64,000 bases of DNA from Azadirachta indica (Eukaryota > Streptophyta > Magnoliopsida > Sapindales > Meliaceae), in the NCBI GenBank assembly GCA_022749755.1, contig CM040441.1, positions 10,603,475 to 10,667,474 of the forward strand, read 5' to 3'. Made by a program: the position numbers and the translations under genes. The notes under the pieces were generated by a model. That model saw only the letters and a list, made by a program, of their open reading frames with translations. It was not told the origin of the DNA and did no database searches. Shown piece after piece: positions 25,392 through 36,866 of this stretch. Within the stretch, counting starts at the first letter, position 1; each line of letters begins with the position of its first letter.

Positions 25392-26014
25392 GGATGAATT
25401 TGGGATTGCTATCGATTTTGAAATAATTTGCTTTTACTATATTGTAGAAATAATTAGTGTTAAATTTAATATTTGAAAAATTTTATGTTCAAAAGTGTTC
25501 TAAATTTAAAAAGCAGTTTTGTGTATTTGATAAATTTTATTATTAAGATGTTATAATAATGTCAATGACTCAAATGGACGTGGAATAATGATGAATAAAA
25601 ATTAAATTTTAATATAATAATTCATATATATGATAACTTAAAATAATTTATAAAATATATAAAAATTTGTAATTATAAAATAAAAGCATAAAAGTATAAA
25701 ATCATAAAAAGAAAAAATATTTTAGTTTTAAAAATTTTATTTTTTAATTAAAGTTGAAATTTAATAATTATTTTAGAGTTAATTTTGAATTTTTATAATT
25801 TTAAATGATATATTTGATATTATATTTAAAAATAAAATTGATTTTCAAAATCAGATTTTGAAAAATAACTTTTCTTCCATTTCTGAAAACCTATTGTAGT
25901 ATTAGGTAATTTTGTTAAAAGTAATTTAAAAAAAAAATTTACCAAACACTTAATATAACTTTTAACTATTTAAAATTACTTTTATATCTTTCAATAGTAA
26001 TTTCAAATGGGCTC
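25392..26014 (+). mobile_element. Tourist-like (PIF/Harbinger) MITE, intact ends
   Basis: The element is 623 bp and flanked by TTA on both sides (25389-25391 and 26015-26017). Terminal inverted repeats are GGATGAATTTGGGATTGCTA at the left and, read on the minus strand, GAGCCCATTTGAAATTACTA at the right. It lies only 66 bp after the F-box/kelch stop codon, so it may fall in that gene's 3' UTR. It is the best-preserved copy of the family also seen at 7435-8015. Confidence 0.85.
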
Positions 26015-26509
26015 TTAAAGTATATAGGTAGATTCTATAAGCAAGAAATGCAAGCTAGCTACTAGTTTAAGATTGCTGTTAGTTTGGGATTGCTGTAGAT
26101 TTTAAAATAATTTGTTTCTGCTGTATTTTAAAAATAATAAATTTTAAAGATAATCAATTTAGCGTTTGGTAAATTTGATATTTAAAAGTGTTATGAATTT
26201 GAAAAATGCTTTACTAGCATTTGGTGAACTTTGCTATAAGAATATTATAATGATGTAAATGACTAAATTAGACATATAATATTGAATATTATTTGTTTTT
26301 TAAATTTATTGAATAATATTTGTTAATATATCTAGTATAAAATAATTTATTATAAGAAAAATAATTATTTTCATTATCAAATAATATAATTTTAACATTG
26401 TAGGATCTCAAAATTTAATGAAGAACAAAATCCCCGAAAAATAAATTAAAGATATATAATATCATGCTATGATTAAACTTTTAGCAATATTATTTCTCAA
26501 AATTTCCAT

Positions 26510-27720
26510 TTCTTGGACTCTAGATCTATTGATAGTATGATGTTCTACCTGACTATTGATATCACTTTCTACCTCTTCATTGATGGCACTATTGAGATCA
26601 TTATTCATTTCTTCAAAATGGATGTCACATTGAGCTTGTCATCTTATATAGTTATGCAGTGCCATGTTAGTTATGACTATCTTTACTTGTTTATTAAATG
26701 GATAATTAGGCGTGTCCCTAAAAATCTTCCATCTTTTCTTCCATGCACCAAATATGCGTTTAATAACACTTCTAAGGGAAGAGCGTGCATGATTGAATAC
26801 CTCTTGATAACCTACTAATTGGCTACCTTAACCAAAATCTGGTAGATGATATCTCTACCTTTGCATGGCCCTAAGCATCTTTTCATTTGTAAATATCCTA
26901 CATCCACTAAATAGTATTTACTTGTTATATGTAAAAAATAGTTAATCATAATATTTCTTAAAACAAAGTAAGAAAAATTAATAACTTTAAAATATTATAT
27001 ACAAAAATATAACCTTTAGGAGGTGTAAGAAAATTCAGTGCAGAATTATGAAGGGTTGATAAAAATATCTTTGTATCATATATACTGTCTTCCCAACCTA
27101 CAAATGCAAATATGAATTACACGTCAAAACTGCAAACAACCATTATGTTTTGAGTTGATATCCCTTTTCTACCAATATATGGCACTTAAACTTTAGGAGG
27201 TATAGAAGCACTAACATGCATGCCATCAATAGCACCAATACAATCCTAAAAATTAAAATAATAAAAAAATATGTCTATTAGTGTTATATACATATATATA
27301 TATATAAAAGCATATATATATATATATTTATAAAGCGTAAAAAAATTTAATTAATAAATTATTTACCTTACAGTGAGGTACGTATCTTAAATCTCGAATA
27401 TTTCTTCAGGAATATTTTTGAACTTCGGATCAACCAATGTTATTAAATCTATTGCCAATAGACGAACAACATCCAATACTTCCCCAAAATATCTACTTAT
27501 GGTTTTACCAAAGTGTTGGAATTTTCCTGCGCCAATCTATTTCTTATATCATGTCTTAGAATATACAAAAACATTTCTAATATTTTAGCAGTATTCACTC
27601 TTCTTGAACCTTTTAAGCTAAAATTAATTTCTAGTTCATTGCATAATCTAATAAATACGTATTTCTCCATTCTAAACATTCTATGACATCAAGTTTCATT
27701 TCCTCTCAATACTTGTGTTA
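26510..27720 (-). pseudogene. PIF/Harbinger transposase (DDE_Tnp_4, HARBI1-like) relic
   Basis: Read on the minus strand, recognisable blocks in the right order are: FRMEKYVFIRLCNELE with ILEMFLYILRHDIRNR (27679-27500); HFGKTISRYFGEVLDVV (about 27500-27440); DCIGAIDGMHVSASIPPK (about 27250-27190), holding the first catalytic Asp; a GWEDSIYDTKIF block; KYYLVDVGYL (about 26930), the second Asp region; and SVIKRIFGAWKKRWKIFRD with TNMALHNYIR (about 26770-26640). The last catalytic residue should be Glu in VIER but is Lys here (VIKR). Several in-frame stops, frameshifts and an AT insertion near 27290-27335 confirm that it is dead. Confidence 0.88.
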
Positions 27721-28214
27721 ACCAAATATTACTTGTTTCTGAAGAATTCATGCAAAGTTATTTATCAATATACTTTCCATAATAATATGTAATAGCATAA
27801 AAAAAAACACACAAAATATTGTTGAACTTCTCTTCGTTATCCAATGTATCCATGTTTGTACAACGCACTTGTTATGGTCATTTTTTAACTCATATCGTAT
27901 ATATATACATAAAATAATAAATTCCATATAAAATAATAAATGCTAGATTTATAAATATATTAAAGATTATTCTTCAACATCATAAACTAAAAATATATAT
28001 CATAAAAAAATCAATAGTATTAGAGAAAAATAATTATATGAATTCAACAATTGTGAGTAATGTGACTGTTCATAATAAAGCCACCTAAGCATAGATTCAT
28101 GTTGTTTCATAGTAGCAAACATCTTCTTCTTCTTTTTAATCATAAAATGTTGAGTTGCAAATAACTACAAGTCACCCTCAATCTCTACTTCAGAAATAGT
28201 TTCAAGCTTTTGCA

Positions 28215-29050
28215 TCACTTCAGAAATAGTACAAGAGGATTAATTTGTTGTGATATCTTTGTTGCACCTCCTACTTTCCCTTTTTCTATATCAAATTTTT
28301 TAATTCTTTTCATTTTCTTACTTCTTTTCATTTTTTTAAGTTGTATACATTGTTGCTCAACACTTTTTTTTCTTTCTCTATTCCATACCTTCTGAATGCT
28401 AGGCATATTGAATTTGCATATCATTGTCAGAATTACTACTACCTTCAAGTGAAATTACGTCATTATTATATTTTTTACCAACATCATGTGCAAGTGTACC
28501 AAATGATGGTGTCCAAGCATTTTTGCTAGTAGCCATAATATTCATAAACATTTTATCCAATTTTTCTTCCAATTCAAAATCAATTACCTCCTTGCAAAAT
28601 TTTGCAGCATTTGGATACACCAACATTTAATTAATTATATTTAAATAAATTTTAAATATATTAAGCAAAAATTGATACTAAAATATAATTTATGATATAC
28701 ATACTAGTAATTTTTTTTGCCACCGTTCCTCAAGTGCATCAATGGTTTTTTTCTTGAAATTCCATCCTAAACCAATTTCCTTTCCTATAAGTTGCTTTCA
28801 CAATTTCCAATCATTCTTCAATGAATCTCACTTTTTTTTCTAATTAACATTTATTATACTCTTTTCCAACTGGTTTATTAAAATTTTTTATCGAATTTTT
28901 CCACCTAGTTTTTGTAAAATAAGTTCTCGAATGATGTCCTGCCTTTACCTCAACAATACATAAGTTACAAAAAATAGTATCACATATGGCCTTATCTCGA
29001 AAGCTATTACTACCTTCAATCTCATGAACAAATTTCTTTTTTATGTCCAT
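28215..29050 (-). pseudogene. Myb/SANT-like protein of the Harbinger element, relic
   Basis: Minus-strand translation gives TYFTKTRWKNSIKNFNKPVG with the K(Q)LKNDWKL that follows (28940-28800), then LIGKEIGLGWNFKKKTIDAL and ERWQKKLLV (about 28790-28690), then YPNAAKFCKEVIDFELEEKL (28620-28560). These match the Myb/SANT-like domain and its conserved follow-on (family form: ETGLGWNPKKKTIDASDEWW, PEAAKF). Such proteins bind transposon ends together with the transposase. Stops between blocks and frame changes mark it as a relic. Confidence 0.82.
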
Positions 29051-30002
29051 CTACATAATTATAAACAAATTTTAATACAAATACATCTTGAAATTATTAT
29101 GAAAATTTTATTTTGAACATAAAATATGCAAAATATAAATTTAGTACAAAACACACCAAACATGCTACTAAAGTAATCAATTAAGATAAAACAAAAATAA
29201 GTAAAATTCATAATCACAAATTTACTGTGAAACATAGCGATGGACACAAAAAATGACATATTGTCCAAAATAAAATATTTAAATGACCAATATTACTTGT
29301 GCCAACATGCTTTTCATATCAAGCTAAGAAAATATATGATATAACATATTTATTATTCATTAATAAACTATAATTCATTTATTTTGCTTTAAGAAGAACA
29401 ATTAGCCAATCCCCTTGTTCTTTTTCATTTATTTCATTTGCCAATGCCTTGTTACTATGCACAGATGAGTTATAGATCACCACAGAATTTCACATTTGAT
29501 CAACTAACTTAAAAAAGCTTTTGGGTGTTGTTTTGGTGTCTCCTTGGAAGATGATGTCACATTACGCGTACTATCAACATCAATTTAATAAACTATAGTA
29601 CACTAAAATATCAACTTTTCTCATCATTGGCCAATTTTTCTTCTATATATATAATTTCTTTCAACATATGTAGTTGTAATTTTTCATATATTTTAATTGT
29701 AGCCTACTTTACTTATAATGTTATAACCTTATTAATTACAAAATAAATAATGTAGAAAATTAGCCCTAAATAGCTTTAATTCAATGGGTAATATTAGAAA
29801 ATCAAAATAATAAACCAGAGTATTGAACTTTCCCTATTAAATGGATTACAAATTAATTAAAAAAAGACAATAATTGCAGTGAATTTTTATATAGAGTACC
29901 TTAATACACACTATCAAAGTTTTCAATTGTCATTAGGGTTCATTAATCAATTATTATGTTAAATAAATGCTCTCTTTATTCTGTTTTTATGACTACTTCA
30001 TT

Positions 30003-30186
30003 GAAACATTTAAACTAATAAATATTAGGCATGAGTTTTTCTATCTATTGTTACCTCTTTTTCAGTAATAAGATTGCTTAAAATAAAAAACAAATGAAGC
30101 ATTTAAACTAATAGATATTAGGCATGAGTTTTTCTATCTATTGTTACCTTTTTCAGTCATAGGTTGCTTAAAATAAAACACAAATG
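30003..30186. repeat. 93-bp tandem duplication inside the Harbinger element
   Basis: ATTTAAACTAATAAATATTA and the following GGCATGAGTTTTTCTATCTA recur 93 bp later (second copy from 30096) with a few changes. Confidence 0.8.
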
Positions 30187-30653
30187 AACATTACAAAAAT
30201 CAGGAAAGCATTAAAACAAATCAAAGGACATTAAAATAAATCAACAGACAATAAAATATTGACCTTGATGATAGATGTGGAGCAACAGTACTTAAATAGT
30301 GCTTCAAGCAGAAAACTATATTTTGAAATAATAAAGTATAAGTAAAAAATATATATATATAATTTACGTGAAAGAAAACAAATAAAAAAATAAATTGTTT
30401 AAATACTTAAATTTTGTTAAGGGTAATTTTAAGTTTATATAATTTAGGTATGGATATAAATGAAAATATAGGTGTGGATAAAATAAACTTTTAAAATGAA
30501 AATATAAAAAGCAGGTAAAAATCTGCTTCTTAAAATCTATTGCGAGATAATAGATTTTGGATAAAGTAATTTTCAAAAAAAACTTACCAAAGACTTACAA
30601 TTAATTCTAACAGTTAAAAATCACATTTAAAAGCTTACCACCGCAATCTTAAA

Positions 30654-31149
30654 CCTATTCTAAGACAGCCTATGGTATATTCTTCAAAAGCACTATTGTA
30701 TTTAGGCAATATATATGGTTCCTACAATGTTCAACTCGTTGTTAATGAATTCTCTACTTGTGTACTATTTAATATAATTGTTCATACATAAGACTTCTAC
30801 TTTGCAAAAAAATGTTTCTCGTTTCTACTTTCCAAGAGAAAAAGACAAATAAGGCAATGCTATTGTGATGGCCTCAAATGCTTAAAACTGATACAATTAA
30901 AGCTATTTATGTTTCGAAAAGAAATTTATATCTCCATATTTCTGGTGTATGTATATATTTATAATGTATCCAAAATCTCTCCCCAATAGCTCTTAAGTTA
31001 TTTTTAACTTCAAGGTTACAATTTTTATAGCCAATTGGTTTTGATGATCGAAATGCTAATTGGAATTGTTTCCTCTTGGCCAATTTCTCATCTAATAACT
31101 AATGTGATTGAGTTGTGTATAGTTGATAAAAGAATTTAGTGTCAAATTA
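30654..31149. other. AT-rich DNA with no recognised feature
   Basis: Nothing codes here on either strand that I can recognise. It lies between the Harbinger right end and the copia gag relic, where pol would be expected if the retroelement were complete; none is seen. Confidence 0.45.
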
Positions 31150-31720
31150 ACATTGTTAAAAGACATATTCTTCTCATTCCTTCTTTCTTAGCTGAGAAAT
31201 ATTGAATAAATTTCTTAAAGTAAAAGTTTCTCAGGCCTAGTCATTATGTTAACAAATACTAAGTCGTATTTTGACCCAAATCCTTCTATTAGGTAAAAAC
31301 AAACTTATTATCAGAAATATAGTTGCCTGCTGCCTTAAAGCCTTTCACAAGTGATTTTATCTTATAATAGTACTCATACATACTCTTACCTTCCTTTTTG
31401 GTGTTATGAATCTTTCCTCTAAGTTGTTTATGTAGAAAATTATTTCTGGAAGGCTATCCAAACCTAAAAAGAAGTCCTATAGTCCACTATAAAGCCAAGT
31501 ATGCTTTCTATGATTAAAGAAAAAAGCTAACCCAAGAGTGTTGGGTCTTGTCTTTCCCACATCATATATTCTAGAGTTTCAATTATGATCACATTTTGAT
31601 CTTAATCACTTAGTTATTATCATCCTCCTTAGCATTGCCTTGCTTCCATCAATGTATCTTTCAGAGTCCTTAGCTTTGATGTTTGGCAAAATACAAGTCT
31701 TCTACAAAAGGCAATTAGTA
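31150..31720 (-). pseudogene. Ty1/copia-type gag (UBN2-like) relic
   Basis: Minus-strand translation in shifting frames gives blocks of the copia-type gag: ESILGFIVDYRT near the start, FSTX-like RKDS, KGR-EYV-like text (about 31390), then ERL with AAG-like GSRQLYF, and finally GFGSKYDLVFVNIMTRPEKLL followed by QYFSAKKE (about 31290-31180). The family form is LGGLGPEYDSVVVNITSRPE. Many stops and frameshifts are present. It sits downstream of the PBS-like site and LTR at 31826-32033 in the same orientation. Confidence 0.7.
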
Positions 31721-31825
31721 TTTGTTAGTTTAATTAATGCCGCAAAGACAAAGGGGGTTTTTAGTTTATTAAAAAGAGTAGGATTTATTTTTGTTGCTTA
31801 AGGCTATATTGTTGCTAGAAGCCAT

Positions 31826-32033
31826 GGCTCTAATACCAAGATGAGATTCTGCAGCAAATGTTTAATATTTTATATTAAACAACCATACAAAAAAATTGTT
31901 ACAAAAATTGCTATTTTATACAAGGTATTTTAGGGTTTATGTGAACCGTACTTTACAATATATAATGTGAACTATGCTAGTTTAAGTATATTATACAATC
32001 ATCACTATTGATATTGTTATTTTCTCTCTCACA
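31826..32033 (-). mobile_element. Copia-type LTR (31842-32033) with primer-binding site
   Basis: The 192-bp LTR starts with TGAGATTCTGCAG and ends with CTCTCTCACA, so it is bounded by TG...CA with TGAGA/TCTCA inverted ends. On its gag side is GGCTCTAATACCAAG, which on the minus strand reads TTGGTATTAGAGCC. This is one mismatch from the usual plant primer-binding site TGGTATCAGAGC, complementary to initiator Met tRNA. No second LTR was found in the window. Confidence 0.72.
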
Positions 32034-32054
32034 TGTGATTTATAGTATATTAGT

Positions 32055-32533
32055 AAGTCTAAGCAAAAAGGCCGAACCAAATTGAATCGAACCGAATCAA
32101 ACTGTTCAAATCAATTCTATTTGGTTATTAAAAAATTTTAGTTTGAACGAAAATCAATATATAATGTAGACTATGCTCACTTTTTTTATTTATGATTTGA
32201 ACGAAAAATCGACTAGGATCGAATATAAAAGTTTATATAAGCCCCTAAAACTTATAAAAATCATAAAAAATTAAAAAAATTTACATAAATTCATGTGAAA
32301 ATAGGAGAGATTATTATAAATTTTGAAAATTTTTTATAATTTATATATAATACAGTAACTTATAGAAAGATGCCTTTGAAATTGAGAACCAAGACTAGAA
32401 TTGAAGTGTGAAACCAAATTTAGAACCGAATTGAACTGAATTGAATTAGTTCAATTCAATTTGCTTTGATTCCATAATTCAATTAAGTTTGGTTTAGATC
32501 CTAAAAAGCGAGCCCAATTTTGCTCACCCCTAC
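32055..32533. mobile_element. Possible foldback element rich in GAACCGAA-like motifs
   Basis: The left end, GTCTAAGCAAAAAGGCCGAAC, and the right end, on the minus strand GTAGGGGTGAGCAAAATTGG, are imperfect inverted copies. The interior repeats AACCGAATTGAACTGAATTG-type phrases. Similar GGGGTGAGCA...GAACCGAACC repeats are widespread in plants. Class and exact ends are uncertain. Confidence 0.5.
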
Positions 32534-34122
32534 TTATTAGTGTAGTACTTATTACTGCATGTATTATGTACTGCTTTTTTATCATTTTTAAGCAATAGAA
32601 AGAGTTTGAAGAATAGGCTTAGATTTAATGTGTGTTCTTTTTTGTGTTTACCTTCACTTTTGGTTGATATCACCAACCTATTTCCTTTCACACCTAAAAG
32701 GGATTTATTTCCACATGCTTTACAAACATGTATCGTAAGGGTTTTTGTCTTTTTAAAGGAAAGAGGAGTAGTTTTTTCTCTAACTTCTATAGGCTACTTC
32801 AAGTTATAAAAAGAGAAGAGAAAGTAATGGCGCTTTTGGAAAATCGAAAGGACGAATAGTTGCACTTTTGATTGACAACTGAGAATAGTATTACCATAAG
32901 TAAGTACATACACAACTAAATTATTGGCATTAGGCATATAAAATCAGATGCAGAACTAGGAAATGTAAACCTAGTACTAAGAGATGTGCTAACAGCAAAC
33001 AAAGAAGATATATCTTGGATATAATTATTTGGTTGATGCCTTCAAAACCAAAACTTCAGTTGGATAAACATGCAAATATTACAGGTTGAGTACTATTATT
33101 AATTCCAACTGAACTGTTAATCTGGATAAGTGTAAAGTTTGTGTTTGGAGATGAATGAAATAAGATTTAGATGGGTGGCAGTGGCATTTGAAGACACAAT
33201 AATACATTTAGTACTCATAAACATTGAAGTAGTGTTTAGAAATGAGAAAAAGGCTGGCTTTGGCTAGAGATATTAATGGGATTACCATTAGTAGTAGAAA
33301 CAAATTCTCTAAAAGATGACTCTTGTTTGTCTAATGAATTATTTGCATACAATTAACAAACAGAAGCATTAGATATCATATATTTAGTTTTGTTTGTTTA
33401 AAGATATTTATATATTTCAAAATATTTCACATAAAATAAAAAACAAAATGCTAAAACTTCCAAGTTTTTTTAACATATATAAGCAAACAAAGTAAAAAAC
33501 TCCGCCGAATAAGAAAGTGTTAAAGATGAGAAAAAGCTTACCACAACTGAAACCACCCATCTTATCATTCTTCTATTTTCATTGTGTTTGGTATAAAAAA
33601 TGCTACATATGATCCTTTTTACAAAGAACAAATTTTTTCTCTATCCGTACCTTTCTATGCAAATTATAGCTTTCGTTTTACGTGAACTAACAACGACACA
33701 TATGGTGTGACCTAGAAATTAATTTATTTGGATTACGCTTCTTTAGACCATCATAATGACTTGTTCATTATTTTAATTTAATACAAGATATCATTGCCAT
33801 CGATCTTTCTCATCATTCCTCCATACCCAACTTTTATATCAACTCTCTTTCAAATGTCAACTTCACATGTCGCCTCAATCCTTCTTCTCTCCCCACAATT
33901 ATAGGGCTTTCCACTAAGATGTGGATAGATACCCTCTCCCTATAATTGTGGCACTTCTTACTAAGATATGGATAAATACCTCTTTATTGAGAACAAATTC
34001 TACACATATTGTGCATAAATATTTGGACTGTTCTATAACTGTCAGAGTTTCTAAGTATTCAAGACAACTACAAAAGTAGATTGTATTGTAATACTTATTT
34101 CATATATATTCGGGGCAAGTAC
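32534..34122. other. AT-rich intergenic DNA
   Basis: No gene is recognised. A degraded direct duplication of about 50 bp occurs near 33893-33990 (CCACTAAGATGTGGATAGAT, then TTACTAAGATATGGATAAAT). Confidence 0.5.
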
Positions 34123-36584
34123 AAAAACAAGTGGGGTGAATTTATAATACTATTAAATTAATTAACTTCCATAAAAAAATAAGCCAAAAAGAAAAGGAAA
34201 AATTTCTAAAATAGCCTTAATTAGATTCTAATTAACATAACCTGCTACACGTAAAAAAATATTTTACCAAAATAATCTAACACACATTTTTTGAACAAAA
34301 ATGTCTTTAATAACCACTTCAATTTTTTTACAAAATCAATTTCTACTTTTTGTTAACTCACTTTACTTTGATTAAATCAAAACCATAATATTTCTTTCCC
34401 TTCTTCTTAAGTGATGGCAAATGCATTTGATTTTTCTTTTTTTCCTTTTTTCAACATAAAATTAAAGGGAATGTGATTTATGATGTTTCTAACATAAATG
34501 AGAATGTTTAGAATATATTTAAAATGTATTTTGTAATGAAATCATTGAATAAATGTTTTTAGTTTATTTTGAAAAAAAATATGAATTTGGAATAAATGAG
34601 TATGTTTCAAGAATCAATTTTCGGGCCATGTTAGCAACCCGAAATTTGGTTTGGAGGTTGCCACAAGTGATTACCAATAATTACTATTGCTAATATTACT
34701 AATTTAAAATTAAATATTTATAAGTTGTTATTCTATCCTAATTAATCTATAGTTATTGTTAATATTATATAATCATAAAAAATTAGTAAATTTTTAGTGT
34801 ATTATCATTAACAATAATTATTATTTAGTGCATGTTTTGATTCTCTAATTTTGCTATGATTCAAAAATAAATTTTTTGTTATTGTTATTAATAAAGTTGT
34901 TATATTGGATTGTGACTCAATAATAGTACGATTGATAAATGAATGCATACTTTTTAGTATTTTAATTACAAAAATGATGGACTGCATTATCATTAATTTG
35001 TTATTTATAAAATGTACTAATATTATAAATATTTAATAACATACATTTTAATAGCTGTATGAATTAATTATGCTTGCATTAAAAAAATTAAATAAAGTTA
35101 AATGAATATGTTTACCACATAAATTGTTACAAGGTACATTAATTATGGAGTTAATATCATTTAATAGTTCAAATTTGACAATAACATCATTTATTACAAT
35201 ATTTGTGTTACATTAAGGACTACACAAAAACCAAACAATTTATACATATTATTCAAAACGGATGGGATTCTAATACATTGCACAAACACTTTTGGTAAAT
35301 GTTTCGTACAAACCATTGTAGCAAATAGAAAACATTAAAAAATAGATCATATCTATATAAGTGAATAATAAATAACTATTAAAATATGAAAACAAACAAA
35401 TGAGTTTGTCTACTCACAAGTGGGCTTACCCAAAAACTTAGCCTTACCTTAAAAATAATTTAGCGTCTAAGGAAAAATTTAACCTTATCCAAAAAAAGAT
35501 TTTAGAGTAAAGTAAAATGTGGCCTTATCCTAAAATGATTTTAAGGTAAGGCAAAATTTAACTTTACTTAAAAGGTAGATTTAATTTTACTTTATACAAA
35601 AATAGTTTTTGGGTAAGATTGAAATTTTGCCTTACCCAAAATAGTTTTTGAGTAAAATAAAATTTTGCCATATCCAAAAAGTAGATTTTGGATAAGGCAA
35701 AATTTTACTTTATTAAAAAAGTAACTAACCCAAAAAGTAATTTTACCCAAAAAATAGATTTAAGTAAAGCAAAATTTTACTTTATCTAATAAATAGATTT
35801 TAGGTAAGGTAAAATTTTGTTTTAACTAAAAAATAGATTTTTGGTAAAACAAAATTTGACCTTATGTAAAAAATAACCTTATCCAAAAAGTAGCTTTGAC
35901 ATTGACCCAAAATTCAGTTTTTGTATAAGGCCAAAATTTAACCTTACTCGAAATTTACTCTTTGGTGAGTCGAAATTTTTTCTTACTCGAAATCTACTTT
36001 TTGAGTAAAAAACTAATAATTCAGAATTCCACAACACCTTTTTTAATATTCACACAACTCTTCACATCCTCAAATTATCCATATTTTTGCATTCATACAA
36101 CAACCAGTTAACTTAATTTAAATTTAAATCAATACTCTTTATTGTCTAGTTAAAATTGAATTATAAGTCTACATTTGCAAATCATCGTTTTCCAATTATT
36201 AAAATTATTATTCATGCACAAAACACTTATAGATAAATAAATTATTCAATGTCGGTGGTCAAAACTTTACCATCAAAATTACACCGTTTTATTCAAAGTC
36301 AATGGCCAAAACTTCACCGTTAAAACTATACTATCAACAGAAAGGTAATTTTTTGGGAAAGGATAGGGTTTGAGTAAGGACAGTTTAATTTTTAGTCAAA
36401 GTCTAGAATAACGTGGGAAAGTAAAAATTGCCTTTTGTAAAGAAATTGAAGTGAGTTAATGAGTATAATTTGTCCTAAAAATGCATATTGGACTAAATTG
36501 ATAAAAGAATTTTACAAGTGATATTTACGTCAATTGGAATCTAATTAGGGTTATTTTGAAAAATTTTACAAAAGAAGCCACCCC
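34123..36584. mobile_element. Non-autonomous element with ~150-bp terminal inverted repeats
   Basis: Sequence at about 34198-34352 (AATTTCTAAAATAGCC, TTAGATTCTAATTAACATAA, AATAACCACTTCAATTTTT) is an inverted copy of 36420-36569 (minus strand TTTTTCAAAATAACC, TTAGATTCCAATTGACGTAA, TTAACTCACTTCAATTTCTT). An 8-bp direct repeat GCAAGTAC flanks the pair at 34115-34122 and 36585-36592, and GGGGTG/CACCCC lies near both ends. No transposase is seen inside. Long inverted repeats suggest a Mutator-like or hAT-like element. A homologous end occurs at 60088-60251. Confidence 0.68.
35416..36020. repeat. Degenerate palindromic TAAGGC array
   Basis: Units of about 40-55 bp alternate GGTAAGGCAAAATTTT and its complement AAAATTTTGCCTTACC, joined by AAAAAGTAGATTTTGG. 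Examples are TTTGGGTAAGATTGAAATTT, TTTTGCCTTACCCAAAATAG and GGATAAGGCAAAATTTTACT. Each pair can fold into a hairpin. It forms the core of the element at 34123-36584. Confidence 0.8.
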
Positions 36585-36866
36585 GCAAGTACGTCCGTCG
36601 ACCCATCCACTAAGCCCAAATCAGACCACCAACAACCTGCAAGACAATCCCAAATCTCGAGCGAACCGTGAATCGGCAAACCACAATAGTCTTAAACCAC
36701 CGCAGCAGTAAGCCGCCCACCACGGTGAATCGACAACAACACCCACGGGCCTCCACTGGGTCACTGCCACCCATGGCCTGTCAACATGGGCCAATTGCTG
36801 ATTCTTGAGAGTTGATCATTTCATTTCGCAGATAGCGTAGAGTATAACTGAAGATAAGGAAAAGAA
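36585..36866. promoter_or_regulatory. Likely PIG-O promoter and 5' UTR
   Basis: GC content rises sharply compared with the flanking DNA (CACCCACGGGCCTCCACTGG). No single box is clear. It begins exactly where the upstream transposable element ends. Confidence 0.45.

Larger units (their letters stand above)
26066..30653 (-). mobile_element. Decayed PIF/Harbinger DNA transposon, ~4.6 kb
   Basis: An 11-bp terminal inverted repeat, TTTAAGATTGC (26066-26076) and GCAATCTTAAA (30643-30653), bounds the element; a second GTTTGGGATTGCTG lies just inside the left end. Between them, on the minus strand, are a Myb/SANT-like relic followed by a DDE_Tnp_4-type transposase relic, the usual two-gene content of this superfamily. 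Both ends match the small derivative at 18111-18782. A clean 3-bp target duplication is not obvious (TTA left, TAA right), so the exact ends may differ by some bases. Confidence 0.85.
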
